Assembly (NCBI GenBank): GCA_025463565.1
Contig: JAODAT010000029.1
Span: 1-38,255, forward strand
Reading direction: 5' to 3'
From: Microbacteriaceae bacterium
GTDB lineage: Bacteria; Actinomycetota; Actinomycetes; Actinomycetales; Microbacteriaceae
Length of the DNA stretch: 38,255 nt
Below the pieces are notes generated by a model. The model had not been told where the DNA came from and ran no database searches. It was given only the letters and a program-made list of their open reading frames with translations. The position numbers and the translations under genes were made by a program. Every line of letters begins with the position of its first letter. The first letter of the stretch is position 1. Of this stretch, positions 1 to 8,519 are shown piece by piece.

Positions 1-33
1 CTCACCTTCCGCCGCGACACGAAGCGCGTCTAG
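1..33 (+). CDS. C-terminal tail of an upstream gene (partial, possibly ABC-2 permease)
   Basis: Reading frame 1 from the first base gives LTFRRDTKRV followed by a TAG stop at 31-33. The tail resembles the RRDT-x-RV ending I recall from ABC-2 type permeases that often precede DesK-type kinase/regulator pairs in actinobacteria. Only ten residues are visible, so both the coding status and the family are inference. The stop lies 26 bases before the histidine kinase start, which would suit a same-strand neighbour. Confidence 0.35.
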   Translation, partial: LTFRRDTKRV

Positions 34-47
34 GGTTTGTGCATGTT

Positions 48-60
48 TAGGGTCCGCGCA
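48..60 (+). promoter_or_regulatory. Predicted leaderless promoter of the histidine kinase operon
   Basis: A TAGGGT box at 48-53 fits the TANNNT form of a sigma-70-type -10 element. It is followed by exactly six bases and then the ATG at 60, so transcription starting seven bases downstream of the box would begin on the A of the start codon. No convincing -35 element or Shine-Dalgarno sequence is visible. The same geometry recurs at several other genes in the window. Confidence 0.5.
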
Positions 61-1199
61 TGGTGATGCTTCGCGCCGACAGCGCCGCGCGCCCCGGCCT
101 TCGTGAGGTTCTCACGGACCGAGGCACGCGGCGCTGGGGGCTGGGCGCCATCGTCGCGCTCGGCTGGTTGGTCACCATCGGCGTCGAGCTCTATTCGATT
201 TACCCGGGAGTCGCCGAGCGCGTCATCGGCACGGCGCTCATCGCGCTCTTCGGCCTGTGCTTCCTGCTCACTCCCCCGATCACGTACCTGCTGCCGGCTG
301 GCCTCCGACTTCTCGGGCCGCTCGGCCTGTTCGCACTGTCATTCACGCTATTTCCGCTCCTGGGGTTCGGGGTCTGCTCCGTATGGACCTACGTGGGCGT
401 CGCCGCCGCCATGACCCTCGTGCGCATGAAATGGGTTGTGCTGTTCGTGATCGTGCTTGCCGGCCTCAGCGTGCTGTTCGAATTTCTCGACGGCGCACGC
501 GGTGTCGGGGTGTACGCACTTCCGCTCGTCGTCGCGTCCATCAGCCTGATGATGGCCGCCTTCGCGCGCCAGATCCTGGCCGTCGCGCAGCTGCGCGCGA
601 CGCAGCACGAGCTGGCCACGCTCGCCGTCGCCGAGGAACGCTCGCGGGTGGCACGCGACCTGCACGACATCCTCGGCCACTCGCTCACCGTCGTGACCGT
701 GAAGGCCGAGCTCGCCGCCCGCCTCATCGACACTGACCCGGCGGCGGCGAAACGCGAGATCGAAGATGTGGAAGACCTGGCCCGCGGAGCGCTGGCAGAC
801 GTGAGGTCTACAGTTGCCGGATTCCGCGGGGTGAGTGTGGCGGCGGAGCTCGCGAACGCGAGGTCCGCGCTGGCGGCGGCGGGCATCCGAGCCAGCCTGC
901 CGGGTGCGGTCGACCAGGTGCCGGCAAGTTCACGCGAGTTGTTCGGCTGGGTGGTGCGCGAGGGTGTGACCAACGTGGTGAGGCACTCCGGTGCCACGCA
1001 GGCCAGCGTCGCGCTCGCACCGGACTCGGTCGAGGTGACGGATGACGGCAGTGGGCCCTCAAAAACTGCCAGCGACGGCAACGGGCTGGCCGGTCTTCGC
1101 GAGCGGGTGGAAGCGGCGGGTGGCCGCATGACCATCGGCCGTTCGCAGAGCGGCGGATTCCGTCTTGCCGTAAGCCTGTCCGCGCCGGTGCCGGCGTGA
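60..1199 (+). CDS. Two-component sensor histidine kinase, DesK/NarX-like (HisKA_3)
   Basis: This 379-residue membrane sensor kinase should autophosphorylate on histidine and pass the phosphate to the regulator encoded immediately downstream. About five hydrophobic segments fill residues 27-172. The dimerisation/phosphoacceptor domain has ERSRVARDLHDILGHSLT around 193-210, with H202 as the likely phosphorylated residue. The ATPase domain shows the N box (EGVTNVVRHS, N305), DDGSG (328-332) and GNGLAGL (340-346), as expected for the short HATPase_c of this class. No separate extracellular sensor domain is seen, so the signal is probably sensed in or at the membrane, as in DesK. The stop overlaps the regulator's GTG by four bases. 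The ATG at 60 is chosen because it follows a TAGGGT box by six bases; GTG 63 and ATG 66 are alternatives. Confidence 0.93.
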   Translation: MVMLRADSAARPGLREVLTDRGTRRWGLGAIVALGWLVTIGVELYSIYPGVAERVIGTALIALFGLCFLLTPPITYLLPAGLRLLGPLGLFALSFTLFPLLGFGVCSVWTYVGVAAAMTLVRMKWVVLFVIVLAGLSVLFEFLDGARGVGVYALPLVVASISLMMAAFARQILAVAQLRATQHELATLAVAEERSRVARDLHDILGHSLTVVTVKAELAARLIDTDPAAAKREIEDVEDLARGALADVRSTVAGFRGVSVAAELANARSALAAAGIRASLPGAVDQVPASSRELFGWVVREGVTNVVRHSGATQASVALAPDSVEVTDDGSGPSKTASDGNGLAGLRERVEAAGGRMTIGRSQSGGFRLAVSLSAPVPA

Positions 1200-1804
1200 T
1201 CCGCCTCCTCATCGCCGACGACCAGGCTCTCGTACGCGGCGCCCTCGCCGCCCTGCTCGGGCTCGAGAGCGACATCGACGTGGTCGCGGAGGTGGGGCGC
1301 GGGGACGAGGTGGTGACCGCGGCTCTCGCCTCCCGGCCCGATGTCGCCCTGCTGGACGTTGAGATGCCCGGGATCGACGGCATCGCCGCCGCCACGGCGC
1401 TGCGAAAGGATTTTCCCTCCTGCCGCGTGCTGATGGTGACGACCTTCGGACGACCCGGCTACCTCCGTCGAGCGATGCAGGCCGGGGCGACCGGATTCGT
1501 AGTGAAGGACACCCCGGCACGGCAGCTGGCGGATGCCGTGCGCCGCGTCGCTCAGGGATTGCGGGTGGTCGACCCCACCCTCGCCGCAGAAAGCCTCAGC
1601 ACCGGCGACTCCCCGCTCACCGAGCGCGAGAGCGACGTGCTCGGCGCGGCCCGTAGCGGCGCGTCCATCGCGGTGCTCGCAGCGAACCTGCACCTGTCGG
1701 AGGGCACCGTGCGAAACTACCTGTCCAGTGCAATCGGAAAAACGGGCGCCGGCAATCGAACGGAAGCGGTACTCCTCGCCGAGCAGAATGGCTGGCTGTT
1801 GTGA
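1196..1804 (+). CDS. Two-component response regulator, NarL/FixJ family
   Basis: This 202-residue regulator is the likely partner of the kinase just upstream, whose stop codon overlaps its GTG start (GTGA at 1196-1199). The receiver domain covers about residues 1-118, with acidic pocket D8/D9, phosphoacceptor D54 in ALLDVEMPG, T82 and K104. The C-terminal LuxR-type helix-turn-helix covers about 140-200 (LTERESDVL, LHLSEGTVRNYLSSAIGKTG). It is expected to bind DNA once phosphorylated; its targets are unknown, although the upstream transporter-like tail and the downstream lipoprotein are obvious candidates. The stop overlaps the lipoprotein's GTG by four bases, so the three genes are probably translationally coupled. 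Confidence 0.94.
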   Translation: MIRLLIADDQALVRGALAALLGLESDIDVVAEVGRGDEVVTAALASRPDVALLDVEMPGIDGIAAATALRKDFPSCRVLMVTTFGRPGYLRRAMQAGATGFVVKDTPARQLADAVRRVAQGLRVVDPTLAAESLSTGDSPLTERESDVLGAARSGASIAVLAANLHLSEGTVRNYLSSAIGKTGAGNRTEAVLLAEQNGWLL

Positions 1805-2640
1805 AACCTGTGCTCGCGGTGCTTGCGGTCTTTTCGATCGCCGCCCTGCTCCTGACCGGCTGTGCGGCGACTCCGGCGGTGCCGCTCAGCGTGTCGTTCT
1901 TCCAATACCGTTCAGACCTGGCGGTTCGGCACTCGCAGATCGAGGTGCACAACCGCAGCAAAGTCGCCATCACAGTGACCTCGGCGACCTTCTCATCGGC
2001 GTGGTTCACCAAAACGGTCTCCTCGGCCTCAGCGCCGTCGCAGGTGCCGGCGGGGTCGACCATCGACTTCCCGGTCGCACTCCCCAAGGGCGTCTGCTCC
2101 TCTACGACGCCGAAACCGGTGGTAACCGTTCACTACACGACAGCTGACGGCACGAAAGGAGCCACGACCCTCACGCCGACTCTGCCGTACCACACCATCA
2201 GTTCACTGCACGCCGAGGACTGCAGCCTGGCCGAGTTCCAGAAGGTGGCCACCATCACCGCGGCGGGCGCGCTGCGGTTCGAGCCGGTCGGTGACAAGCA
2301 GAACGCCCTCATCGACTTCACGATCACGCCCACTGGTGCGCCCGGCAGCGTGGAGATCCTGAGCACGCAGAACACCACGCTGCTCTCCCAGACGGAAGGC
2401 GAGCTACGCACCATCGATGAGACCTTCACCGCCGCGTCGTCGCCCACGGTGCTGACGCTTGACGTGGTGCCGAGCCGATGCGAGGCGCACGTGATCGCCG
2501 AGGACAAGGTGGGCACGGTCATCCCGTTCCGGGTCAACGCCGGGCCGTACAAGGATGCGGTGTTCACCATCGCCGTACCGCAATCGATGAAGAACCAGCT
2601 TCTCGACTACGTCGGCGATTACTGCCAACTGACTAGATGA
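1801..2640 (+). CDS. Putative lipoprotein, third gene of the sensor-kinase operon
   Basis: The 279-residue product begins with a short basic N-terminus, a hydrophobic stretch and the lipobox LLTGC, so C21 is the likely lipidated residue and the protein should sit on the outer face of the membrane. The mature part is Thr/Ser/Val-rich and looks beta-rich. It carries four further cysteines (in GVCSS, EDCSL, SRCEA and DYCQL), enough for two disulfides, the last one close to the C-terminus. I do not recognise a family. The GTG start overlaps the regulator stop (GTGA at 1801-1804), and this coupling suggests the lipoprotein is either an accessory sensor for the kinase or an output of the system. 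It ends six bases before the convergent OsmC gene. Confidence 0.8.
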   Translation: MKPVLAVLAVFSIAALLLTGCAATPAVPLSVSFFQYRSDLAVRHSQIEVHNRSKVAITVTSATFSSAWFTKTVSSASAPSQVPAGSTIDFPVALPKGVCSSTTPKPVVTVHYTTADGTKGATTLTPTLPYHTISSLHAEDCSLAEFQKVATITAAGALRFEPVGDKQNALIDFTITPTGAPGSVEILSTQNTTLLSQTEGELRTIDETFTAASSPTVLTLDVVPSRCEAHVIAEDKVGTVIPFRVNAGPYKDAVFTIAVPQSMKNQLLDYVGDYCQLTR

Positions 2641-2646
2641 GTCGGC

Positions 2647-3120
2647 TCACTCGCTGACGACCAGAATCTGCGGCTCGTGGAGCACGGGAAAGTTCACAGA
2701 GCTCGCGATGAAGCACTTCGCACTCGCCTCGTGGTGCAATTCGAGCGCCAGCGCGGGGTCGCCGGATGAGATGCTGACGATCGGTCGCAGCGTCGCGCTG
2801 GTGAAGTGACCGCCACCATCGGCCGTCTGCTCCATCGTTCCGTCCGCCGCGTCGGTGTACCCGACGACCACGATGCCGTTGCTCGATGCGACGTGCAGGT
2901 AGCTGAGCAGGTGGCACTGGCTGAGAGCGGCGAGCAGCATCTCTTCCGGGTTCCAGCGGTCGGTGTCGCCGAAGAATGCACGATCGCTTGATCCCGAGAT
3001 CTCGTGTTTTCCCTCCGAACGCACGACGTGGTCGCGCCCGTACTCCTTGTAGCCGCTCGTGCCGGTGCCGCGGTTGCCGGTCCACTCGATCGAGACGGCG
3101 TAGTGGTGCTCCAACTTCAC
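2647..3120 (-). CDS. OsmC family protein (peroxiredoxin-like)
   Basis: The 157-residue product matches the OsmC/Ohr fold family. Members reduce organic peroxides or handle reactive sulfur using two cysteines. The two expected cysteines are visible in LSQCHLLSYLH (about residue 88) and AKCFIASSVNFP (about 134). The segment WNPEEMLLAALSQCH is typical of the OsmC/YhfA-like branch rather than Ohr. The GTG start at 3120 is supported by a TAGCCT box six bases upstream on the minus strand, which would give a leaderless transcript. It is divergent from the aminotransferase gene, with only 40 bases between the start codons, and convergent with the lipoprotein gene. Confidence 0.88.
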   Translation of the reverse strand: MKLEHHYAVSIEWTGNRGTGTSGYKEYGRDHVVRSEGKHEISGSSDRAFFGDTDRWNPEEMLLAALSQCHLLSYLHVASSNGIVVVGYTDAADGTMEQTADGGGHFTSATLRPIVSISSGDPALALELHHEASAKCFIASSVNFPVLHEPQILVVSE

Positions 3121-3161
3121 TCCCCAAGGCTATGCCCGGCGAAGCTAGGCTCGAACGATCA
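3120..3161. promoter_or_regulatory. Compact divergent promoter region (OsmC gene / aminotransferase)
   Basis: Only 40 bases separate two divergent start codons. On the minus strand TAGCCT (plus positions 3127-3132) stands six bases before the OsmC GTG. On the plus strand TAGGCT at 3146-3151 stands nine bases before the aminotransferase ATG, predicting a leader of about three bases. The -35 regions would have to overlap the opposite promoter or gene. No clear -35 hexamer is seen for either. Confidence 0.45.
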
Positions 3162-4501
3162 TGACCGATATTCTTCCCGTCTCCACTGCAATCGACCCTG
3201 TGCGCCGCATCGTGACAGCGGTTCCCGGCCCGAAGTCGCAGGCACTTCACCTGCGACGGCTCGCCGTGGTCGCGGGCGGGGTGTCGTCGGCCCTCCCGGT
3301 CTACGTCGAGCGGGCGCACGGCGCCATCGTGGTGGATGTCGACGGCAACCAGTTCATCGATCTCGGCTCCGGCATCGGCGTGATGACGGTGGGGCACACC
3401 GACGAGGCCGTCGTCGCCGCGGCGACCGCGCAGCTGGGCGAACTCACCCACGCCATGTTCACCATCACACCGTACGAAGGTTACGTTCGCGTCGCCGAGC
3501 TGCTGGCCGAGCACACTCCCGGCGACTTCGCCAAGAAGACGGTGCTGCTCAACTCGGGTGCCGAGGCGGTCGAGAACGCGGTCAAGATCGCACGCAAGCA
3601 CACCGGTCGAGCCGGGGTGGCCGTGCTCGAGCACGCTTATCACGGGCGCACGAACCTCACCATGGCGATGACCTTCAAGGCGATGCCGTACAAGGCGGGA
3701 TTCGGGCCGTTTGCGGGGTCGATCCACACCGCTCCCGGTTCATACCCCTTCCACGATGGGCTCAGCGGCGCCGACGCGGCCGCTCGCACGATCTCCTACC
3801 TCGAGAAGTCGGTCGGGGCGGGCGACCTCGCCTGCCTGGTCGTCGAGCCGATCCAGGGCGAGGGCGGATTCGTGGTTCCGGCCGAGGGCTACCTGCCCGC
3901 CCTGCAGGAGTGGTGCACCGCCAACGGCATCGTGTTCATCGCCGACGAGATCCAGAGCGGCATGGCCCGCACCGGACGCTATTTCGCGTCTGAACACTTC
4001 GGTGTGGTGCCGGATGTCGTGCTCAGCGCGAAAGGGATCGCAGGCGGCCTGCCCATCGCCGGGGTCACCGGCCGTGCCGAGATCATGGACTCCTCGCACC
4101 CCGGCGGACTCGGGGGCACCTTCGCGGGCAACCCGGTGGCGGCGGCAGCGGCCGTCGCGGTGTTCGGCGAGATCGAGCGCCGTTCGCTGCTGGCCGAGGC
4201 GGCGCGGATCGAGTCCGTGCTGAAACCCGAGTTGCTCTCGCTTCAGTCGCGCTACGACGTGATCGGCGACGTGCGCGGTATCGGCGCCATGCTCGCCATC
4301 GAACTGGTGCGCTCCGGCGGCACCGAACCGAACCCTGCCGCCGTGACCGCAGTCACCGCGTACGCGGCGCAGCACGGCGTGCTGCTGCTGAACGCCGGAA
4401 CCTGGGGCAACGTGATCCGTTTCCTGCCATCGCTCGCCATCAGTGACGAGCAGCTGCACGACGCGATTTCGGTGCTCGAGGACGCGTTCCGCACGCTCTG
4501 A
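3161..4501 (+). CDS. gabT: Class III aminotransferase, 4-aminobutyrate aminotransferase-like
   Basis: This 446-residue PLP enzyme belongs to the class III omega-aminotransferases and most resembles GabT, which moves the amino group of GABA to 2-oxoglutarate to give succinic semialdehyde and glutamate. Visible hallmarks are NSGAEAVENAVKIAR (131-145, phosphate-binding region), the HAYHGRT segment, the PLP-contacting Asp in IADEIQSG (D262) and the Schiff-base lysine in LSAKGIAGGLP (K291). It is a single-domain protein of normal family length. It lies divergent from OsmC and 47 bases upstream of alanine dehydrogenase on the same strand. The class is certain; the GABA specificity is inferred from overall similarity. 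Confidence 0.88.
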   Translation: MTDILPVSTAIDPVRRIVTAVPGPKSQALHLRRLAVVAGGVSSALPVYVERAHGAIVVDVDGNQFIDLGSGIGVMTVGHTDEAVVAAATAQLGELTHAMFTITPYEGYVRVAELLAEHTPGDFAKKTVLLNSGAEAVENAVKIARKHTGRAGVAVLEHAYHGRTNLTMAMTFKAMPYKAGFGPFAGSIHTAPGSYPFHDGLSGADAAARTISYLEKSVGAGDLACLVVEPIQGEGGFVVPAEGYLPALQEWCTANGIVFIADEIQSGMARTGRYFASEHFGVVPDVVLSAKGIAGGLPIAGVTGRAEIMDSSHPGGLGGTFAGNPVAAAAAVAVFGEIERRSLLAEAARIESVLKPELLSLQSRYDVIGDVRGIGAMLAIELVRSGGTEPNPAAVTAVTAYAAQHGVLLLNAGTWGNVIRFLPSLAISDEQLHDAISVLEDAFRTL

Positions 4502-4536
4502 TTTCGTTCGACTAAACCTTGGGCGAGCCTCACGGG

Positions 4537-4549
4537 TACGCTGGCGGCA
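4537..4549 (+). promoter_or_regulatory. Predicted leaderless promoter of ald
   Basis: TACGCT at 4537-4542 is followed by six bases and the ATG at 4549. That ATG is independently supported by the protein: starting there puts R15, K75, H96 and D270 at the numbering known for bacterial alanine dehydrogenases. Transcription would therefore begin at or next to the start codon. No Shine-Dalgarno sequence is seen. Confidence 0.5.
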
Positions 4550-5664
4550 TGAGAGTCGCGATCCCGGCAGAAGTCAAGAACAACGAGTTCCGGGTGGCCA
4601 TCACTCCGGCGGGGGTGCACGACCTGGTCGCGCACGGCCACCAGGTGCTGGTGCAGGCTGGCGCGGGCCTCGGGTCGTCGATCACCGACGACGAGTACGT
4701 CGCCGCAGGGGCATCGATCGCGCCGGACGCGGCATCGACCTGGACCGCAGCCGACCTGCTGCTCAAGGTGAAGGAACCGATCGAGAGCGAGTACGGCTAC
4801 TTCCGCGAGGGCCTCCTGCTCTTCACCTACCTGCACCTCGCCGCCGAGCCGGAACTGACGGCCCAGCTGGTTGAGAAGAAGGTGACGGCCATCGCCTACG
4901 AGACGGTGCAGCTGCCGTCGCGCGCGTTGCCGCTGCTCGCCCCGATGAGCGAGGTCGCCGGTCGGCTGGCGCCGATCGTCGGCGCGAACGTCATGCTGAA
5001 GCCCAACGGCGGCCCGGGGCTCCTGGTTCCCGGCGTCCCCGGCACCTACCCCGCGAAGATCGTGGTGCTCGGTGGCGGCGTCGCCGGCACCAGCGCGGTC
5101 GCCATCGCGGTCGGACTCGGCGCCGAGGTGGTCGTGCTCGACACCAACATCCAGCGCCTCCGCGAGCTGGACGCGATCTACGCCGGCCGGGTTCGCACCA
5201 TCGCCTCGAACGGTTTCGAGATCGATCGGGCGTGTGTCTCCGCCGACATGGTAATCGGCTCCGTGCTGGTGCCGGGCGCCAAGGCGCCCAAGCTGGTGAG
5301 CAACGAACTGGTGTCGCGGATGAAGCCCGGCAGCGTGCTGGTGGACATCGCGGTAGACCAGGGCGGCTGCTTCGCCGACACGCACCCCACCACCCACGCC
5401 GACCCGACGTTCACCGTGCACGGCTCGCTGTTCTACTGCGTGGCGAACATGCCGGGCGCGGTGCCGAACACCTCCACCTACGCCCTCACCAACGCGACCA
5501 TGCCATACGTGCGCGCGATCGCCAACAACGGCTGGAAGGCGGCACTGGCCGCCGATCCGTCGCTCGCCCTCGGACTCAACACCCACGACGGCGGCGTGGT
5601 GAGTGAACCGGTCGCGACAGCGCACGCGCTCCCCCACGCCTCCCTCGCGGCCGCGCTCGCGTAG
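4549..5664 (+). CDS. ald: Alanine dehydrogenase
   Basis: This 371-residue enzyme interconverts L-alanine and pyruvate plus ammonia using NAD. It is the exact length typical of the family. Catalytic and substrate residues known from the mycobacterial enzyme fall at the same numbers here: R15, K75 (LLKVKEP), H96 (YLHLAAE) and D270 (DIAVDQGG). The Rossmann glycine motif [11 protein letters not shown] lies at 173-183, and D198 at the end of the second strand fits NAD rather than NADP. The ATG at 4549 is preferred over an upstream in-frame TTG at 4519 because of this numbering. With the GABA-type aminotransferase upstream it suggests local handling of amino nitrogen. It is convergent with the FtsK-like gene, 12 bases away. 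Confidence 0.97.
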   Translation: MRVAIPAEVKNNEFRVAITPAGVHDLVAHGHQVLVQAGAGLGSSITDDEYVAAGASIAPDAASTWTAADLLLKVKEPIESEYGYFREGLLLFTYLHLAAEPELTAQLVEKKVTAIAYETVQLPSRALPLLAPMSEVAGRLAPIVGANVMLKPNGGPGLLVPGVPGTYPAKIVVLGGGVAGTSAVAIAVGLGAEVVVLDTNIQRLRELDAIYAGRVRTIASNGFEIDRACVSADMVIGSVLVPGAKAPKLVSNELVSRMKPGSVLVDIAVDQGGCFADTHPTTHADPTFTVHGSLFYCVANMPGAVPNTSTYALTNATMPYVRAIANNGWKAALAADPSLALGLNTHDGGVVSEPVATAHALPHASLAAALA

Positions 5665-5676
5665 TCGCACCAACAG

Positions 5677-8430
5677 TCAGAGCGCGACTCGGCGCACCGA
5701 GCCCGTCGGCTCGAGCAGCCAGCCTCGGGTTCCCGGCCGCTCGATCGGTGGCGGCAGCTGCCTGGTTCCGCTGAGCGACCGGAAGTCGGCGATCGTGCAG
5801 CCGTCGAAGAGCATCGCCGAGGTGCGACGCAGGGCGGCAAGACGCGACCAGTTGGCGTGCCAGGAATCCGCATCCCCGACCAGCACACTCGGGATGCCGG
5901 GGTCCCGGATCTCGAGCGGGTCGAGCTCCGCCGCGCCCCAACGTTCGACGTAGTAGGCCGGTCGCCGAGTCACGACAAGGATGGCCGGCCAGTGCGTGGG
6001 ATCGAAAGCGGCATCGCTCTCGTCACTCTGCTCGAGCATCGGCGGTGCGACGGCCACCTGCACGGCGGCACCGCGCCAGTCGCCTCGACCGGCCGGCGCG
6101 GACGAAGCGAACAACGAGCTATCACCGCCGGCGAGCAGATGCTCCTGCCGGCTCTGCTGCCGGAGGACGAGACGAGCGTCACAGAGCTGGGCCACCTGCT
6201 GAAGCGGCGCCGTCAGTCGCCTGGCGGTGATGGCGACGTGCACGCCGGCGGCCGCTCCGGTGCGCAGGAGCTCGACCAGAAGCTCGACGAATGCCTGTTG
6301 GTGGTCGTCGCCGAAGCGCGGCAGCAGCGCATCCAGGTCGTCGATCAGCAGAACACCCGATTTCGCCGAGCCGGACCGGATGCCCTCGACGGCGCCGACG
6401 ATCACATCCCAGGCCGGTTCCATTGCCGATGGCACTCGGCTGACGTCGCCAGCGTGCGCGATCGCCGCCAGGGCGGCCGTTTTACCGGAGCCACTCATTC
6501 CGAGCACGAGAAGGTTGCCATCGGAAGCCGGTTGCCAGCTCGCCGTGGCCTGCCGTTGGTCGGCCGGGAGGTCGAGCAGCCCGAACACCCGGCCCGGCGT
6601 CGATTCGAGGCCCTCGATCGGTACCACCTCGGGCAGGTCGTCCCGCCATGGACGCCGCGGAGGTTCGGAGTTCGACCAGCGTGCGGAAACAGTCCTGGAG
6701 TCGCTTTCCGTCGCCAGCGCGATCTGGACGGTCGACTGCTCACCGCCCGGCAGTACAACCACTGCGCGACCGGCCGGGTCGGCGGGAAGCAACGCGGCCG
6801 CGTCGGTGCCGAGGAGCGCGATGCTGTCCGCTCGGTTGTGCACTCTCAGCGAGATGCGAAGGGGCACGTTGGCCAGCACCGAATCGCGCACGACACCGGC
6901 TGGCCGCTGCGTGCTCAGCACCAGATGCACCCCGAGTGAACGGCCGCGCGCCGCGAGGTCCGAGAACAGGCCATGGAGTTCGTCGAATCCCGACACGAGC
7001 GCCGCGAACTCGTCCACGACGATCAGCAGGCGAGGGATGTGCCCCGCACCGCGGAGTTCATCGATAGAGCGCACGCCGGCCGCCGCCAGTGCGCGCTCGC
7101 GCAGCAGCACCTCAGCACGAAGACTGACGAGCGCGCGATGCGCCGTGCGCTCGTCGAGGTCGGTGACGAGTCCCACCACGTGCGGAAGGCCGGCCACGGG
7201 ACCGAACGACGCTCCACCCTTGAAGTCCACCAGCAGAAAGGTGACGTCGGATGGCGAGTGCGCGGCGGCGATCGCGAGCAGCCAGCTGACCAGCAACTCG
7301 CTCTTGCCACTGCCCGTCGTGCCCGCGACGACGGCATGCGGGCCATGGCCGACCAGGTCCAGAACAAGTGGCCCACCCGCGCCGACCATGAAGGTCGCTC
7401 CGAGCGCCCGGTTGTCACCACCATCCGCGGTCTGGTCGAGACTCGACCATTCGACGGCATCCGGCAGCCGGCCCGCCGAGGATCGCCGGCCGGACGCGCC
7501 GAGCGCCAGTCGCGCGGCCACCTCCGCCGCCTGGGCTACCGACACCCTTTCCGGCTCGAACGCGATGCACAGTGCCGGATCGGGATGAGACATGACCCTG
7601 CTCTCGCCCTCCCGCCCGGCAACCACGATCACCCGGCATTCCCGCGGGAGTGCGCCCACCGTGCGCGCATGAGCGATGATCACTGCGCCGAACTCGTCAG
7701 ACCAGCTGATCTGCCCGCCTCCGGGCTGTGCGCGCTCGGCATCGGCGCCATCCGCATCGACGGCCACCGAATGCGGGAGCGCGCGGAGCCACTCGCCCTC
7801 GACCGCGGTTCCTCGGCACGTCGCCGTTTCCGGCGGCAGTCGTGAGGCGACCTGCAGGGCGAGCCCGCGTGCGATCGCCGTGGCAGGCACGGCCGCGCCG
7901 ACGATCCCGATTCCGAGGCGGGCGTCGATGACGACCGGAGCCGCCAGCGTCGCCGCCGACCGCACCACCTCGTCGAGCTCGGAAGAACCCGCGCCGTCGA
8001 GCCGGAGACCGCTCGGCACGGCGCCGATCCCTAGGCTCAGCGGCAATTCGGCGTTGAGGCTCGACCGCCAGCGCTCCGGATCGTGCACCGGCGAGTCGAG
8101 CATCGCGAGCGCCGGCGGCGTGCGCGCGGTGCGATCTGCAAGTTCGCGCGCGTGCGCGTGCGCGATGGCCGCCCGAGCATCGTCCAGCTCTGCCGCGAAC
8201 CGGGCACTGTCCAGCCGCAGCGCCCGGCGACCCTGCCAGCGCGAGTCGGCCATGGTGGCGATCGCAATGATCGGTCCGAGGCCCGCGAACACGAGCGCGA
8301 AGGGCGAAGCCGTGATCGCCCAGATCACCAGCGAACCGACGACGGGCGCGATACTGGCGAGAACCGGGAACGGCTGGCGCGACGACGGCTCGGGCGGCCG
8401 GGGAAGAGTGACGGAGTCGGGACCAGGCAT
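5677..8430 (-). CDS. FtsK/SpoIIIE-type membrane ATPase, EccC-like, two P-loop domains
   Basis: The 917-residue product has one or two N-terminal membrane helices (about 23-60), a linker, and two ATPase domains of the FtsK/SpoIIIE/EccC family. Domain 1 has a complete Walker A (GTTGSGKSE, 370-378), Walker B in FLLVDFKGGASFG (about 398-410), VVDEFAAL and the STQRPAGVV segment (about 506-514). Domain 2 has GMSGSGKT (644-651) and LLIDDLDALL (about 694-703). EccC of type VII secretion has the same membrane anchor and FtsK domains but usually three of them. No WXG100 substrate or other type VII core gene is present here, so the cargo (protein or DNA) is unknown. It is the last gene of the minus-strand FHA/kinase/Ig block, 89 bases after the zinc-ribbon/FHA gene. 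Confidence 0.88.
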   Translation of the reverse strand: MPGPDSVTLPRPPEPSSRQPFPVLASIAPVVGSLVIWAITASPFALVFAGLGPIIAIATMADSRWQGRRALRLDSARFAAELDDARAAIAHAHARELADRTARTPPALAMLDSPVHDPERWRSSLNAELPLSLGIGAVPSGLRLDGAGSSELDEVVRSAATLAAPVVIDARLGIGIVGAAVPATAIARGLALQVASRLPPETATCRGTAVEGEWLRALPHSVAVDADGADAERAQPGGGQISWSDEFGAVIIAHARTVGALPRECRVIVVAGREGESRVMSHPDPALCIAFEPERVSVAQAAEVAARLALGASGRRSSAGRLPDAVEWSSLDQTADGGDNRALGATFMVGAGGPLVLDLVGHGPHAVVAGTTGSGKSELLVSWLLAIAAAHSPSDVTFLLVDFKGGASFGPVAGLPHVVGLVTDLDERTAHRALVSLRAEVLLRERALAAAGVRSIDELRGAGHIPRLLIVVDEFAALVSGFDELHGLFSDLAARGRSLGVHLVLSTQRPAGVVRDSVLANVPLRISLRVHNRADSIALLGTDAAALLPADPAGRAVVVLPGGEQSTVQIALATESDSRTVSARWSNSEPPRRPWRDDLPEVVPIEGLESTPGRVFGLLDLPADQRQATASWQPASDGNLLVLGMSGSGKTAALAAIAHAGDVSRVPSAMEPAWDVIVGAVEGIRSGSAKSGVLLIDDLDALLPRFGDDHQQAFVELLVELLRTGAAAGVHVAITARRLTAPLQQVAQLCDARLVLRQQSRQEHLLAGGDSSLFASSAPAGRGDWRGAAVQVAVAPPMLEQSDESDAAFDPTHWPAILVVTRRPAYYVERWGAAELDPLEIRDPGIPSVLVGDADSWHANWSRLAALRRTSAMLFDGCTIADFRSLSGTRQLPPPIERPGTRGWLLEPTGSVRRVAL

Positions 8431-8519
8431 TCCGCCAGCCCATCACCTGCCGTCGATGACCACCCGGGGCGAGCCCTGGCCCGTGGACAAGCCGCGCCGT
8501 ACAGGGCTGTGCAGGATGG
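8431..8519 (-). other. Intergenic spacer upstream of the FtsK-like gene
   Basis: This 89-base GC-rich gap is the widest between genes inside the minus-strand block apart from the one before the kinase. It contains a 9-mer close to the actinobacterial DnaA box form (TTGTCCACG on the minus strand, 8482-8490). A GGCGGA lies directly before the ATG, too close to be an ideal ribosome site. I see no clear promoter or terminator in it. Confidence 0.35.

Noticed and set aside
389-1693. A 434-codon minus-strand frame opposite the histidine kinase and regulator.
   Set aside because: The sense strand has clear kinase and receiver motifs; the antisense product shows none.
4252-5673. A 473-codon minus-strand frame opposite gabT and ald.
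   Set aside because: Both sense genes are certain and the antisense product is Arg/Gly/His-rich with no motif; it is a shadow frame.
5663-5689. Hairpin (AGTCGC ... GCGACT) between ald and the FtsK-like gene as terminator.
   Set aside because: The stem is only six bases with a 15-base loop and no U tract; it overlaps coding ends and is too weak to call.
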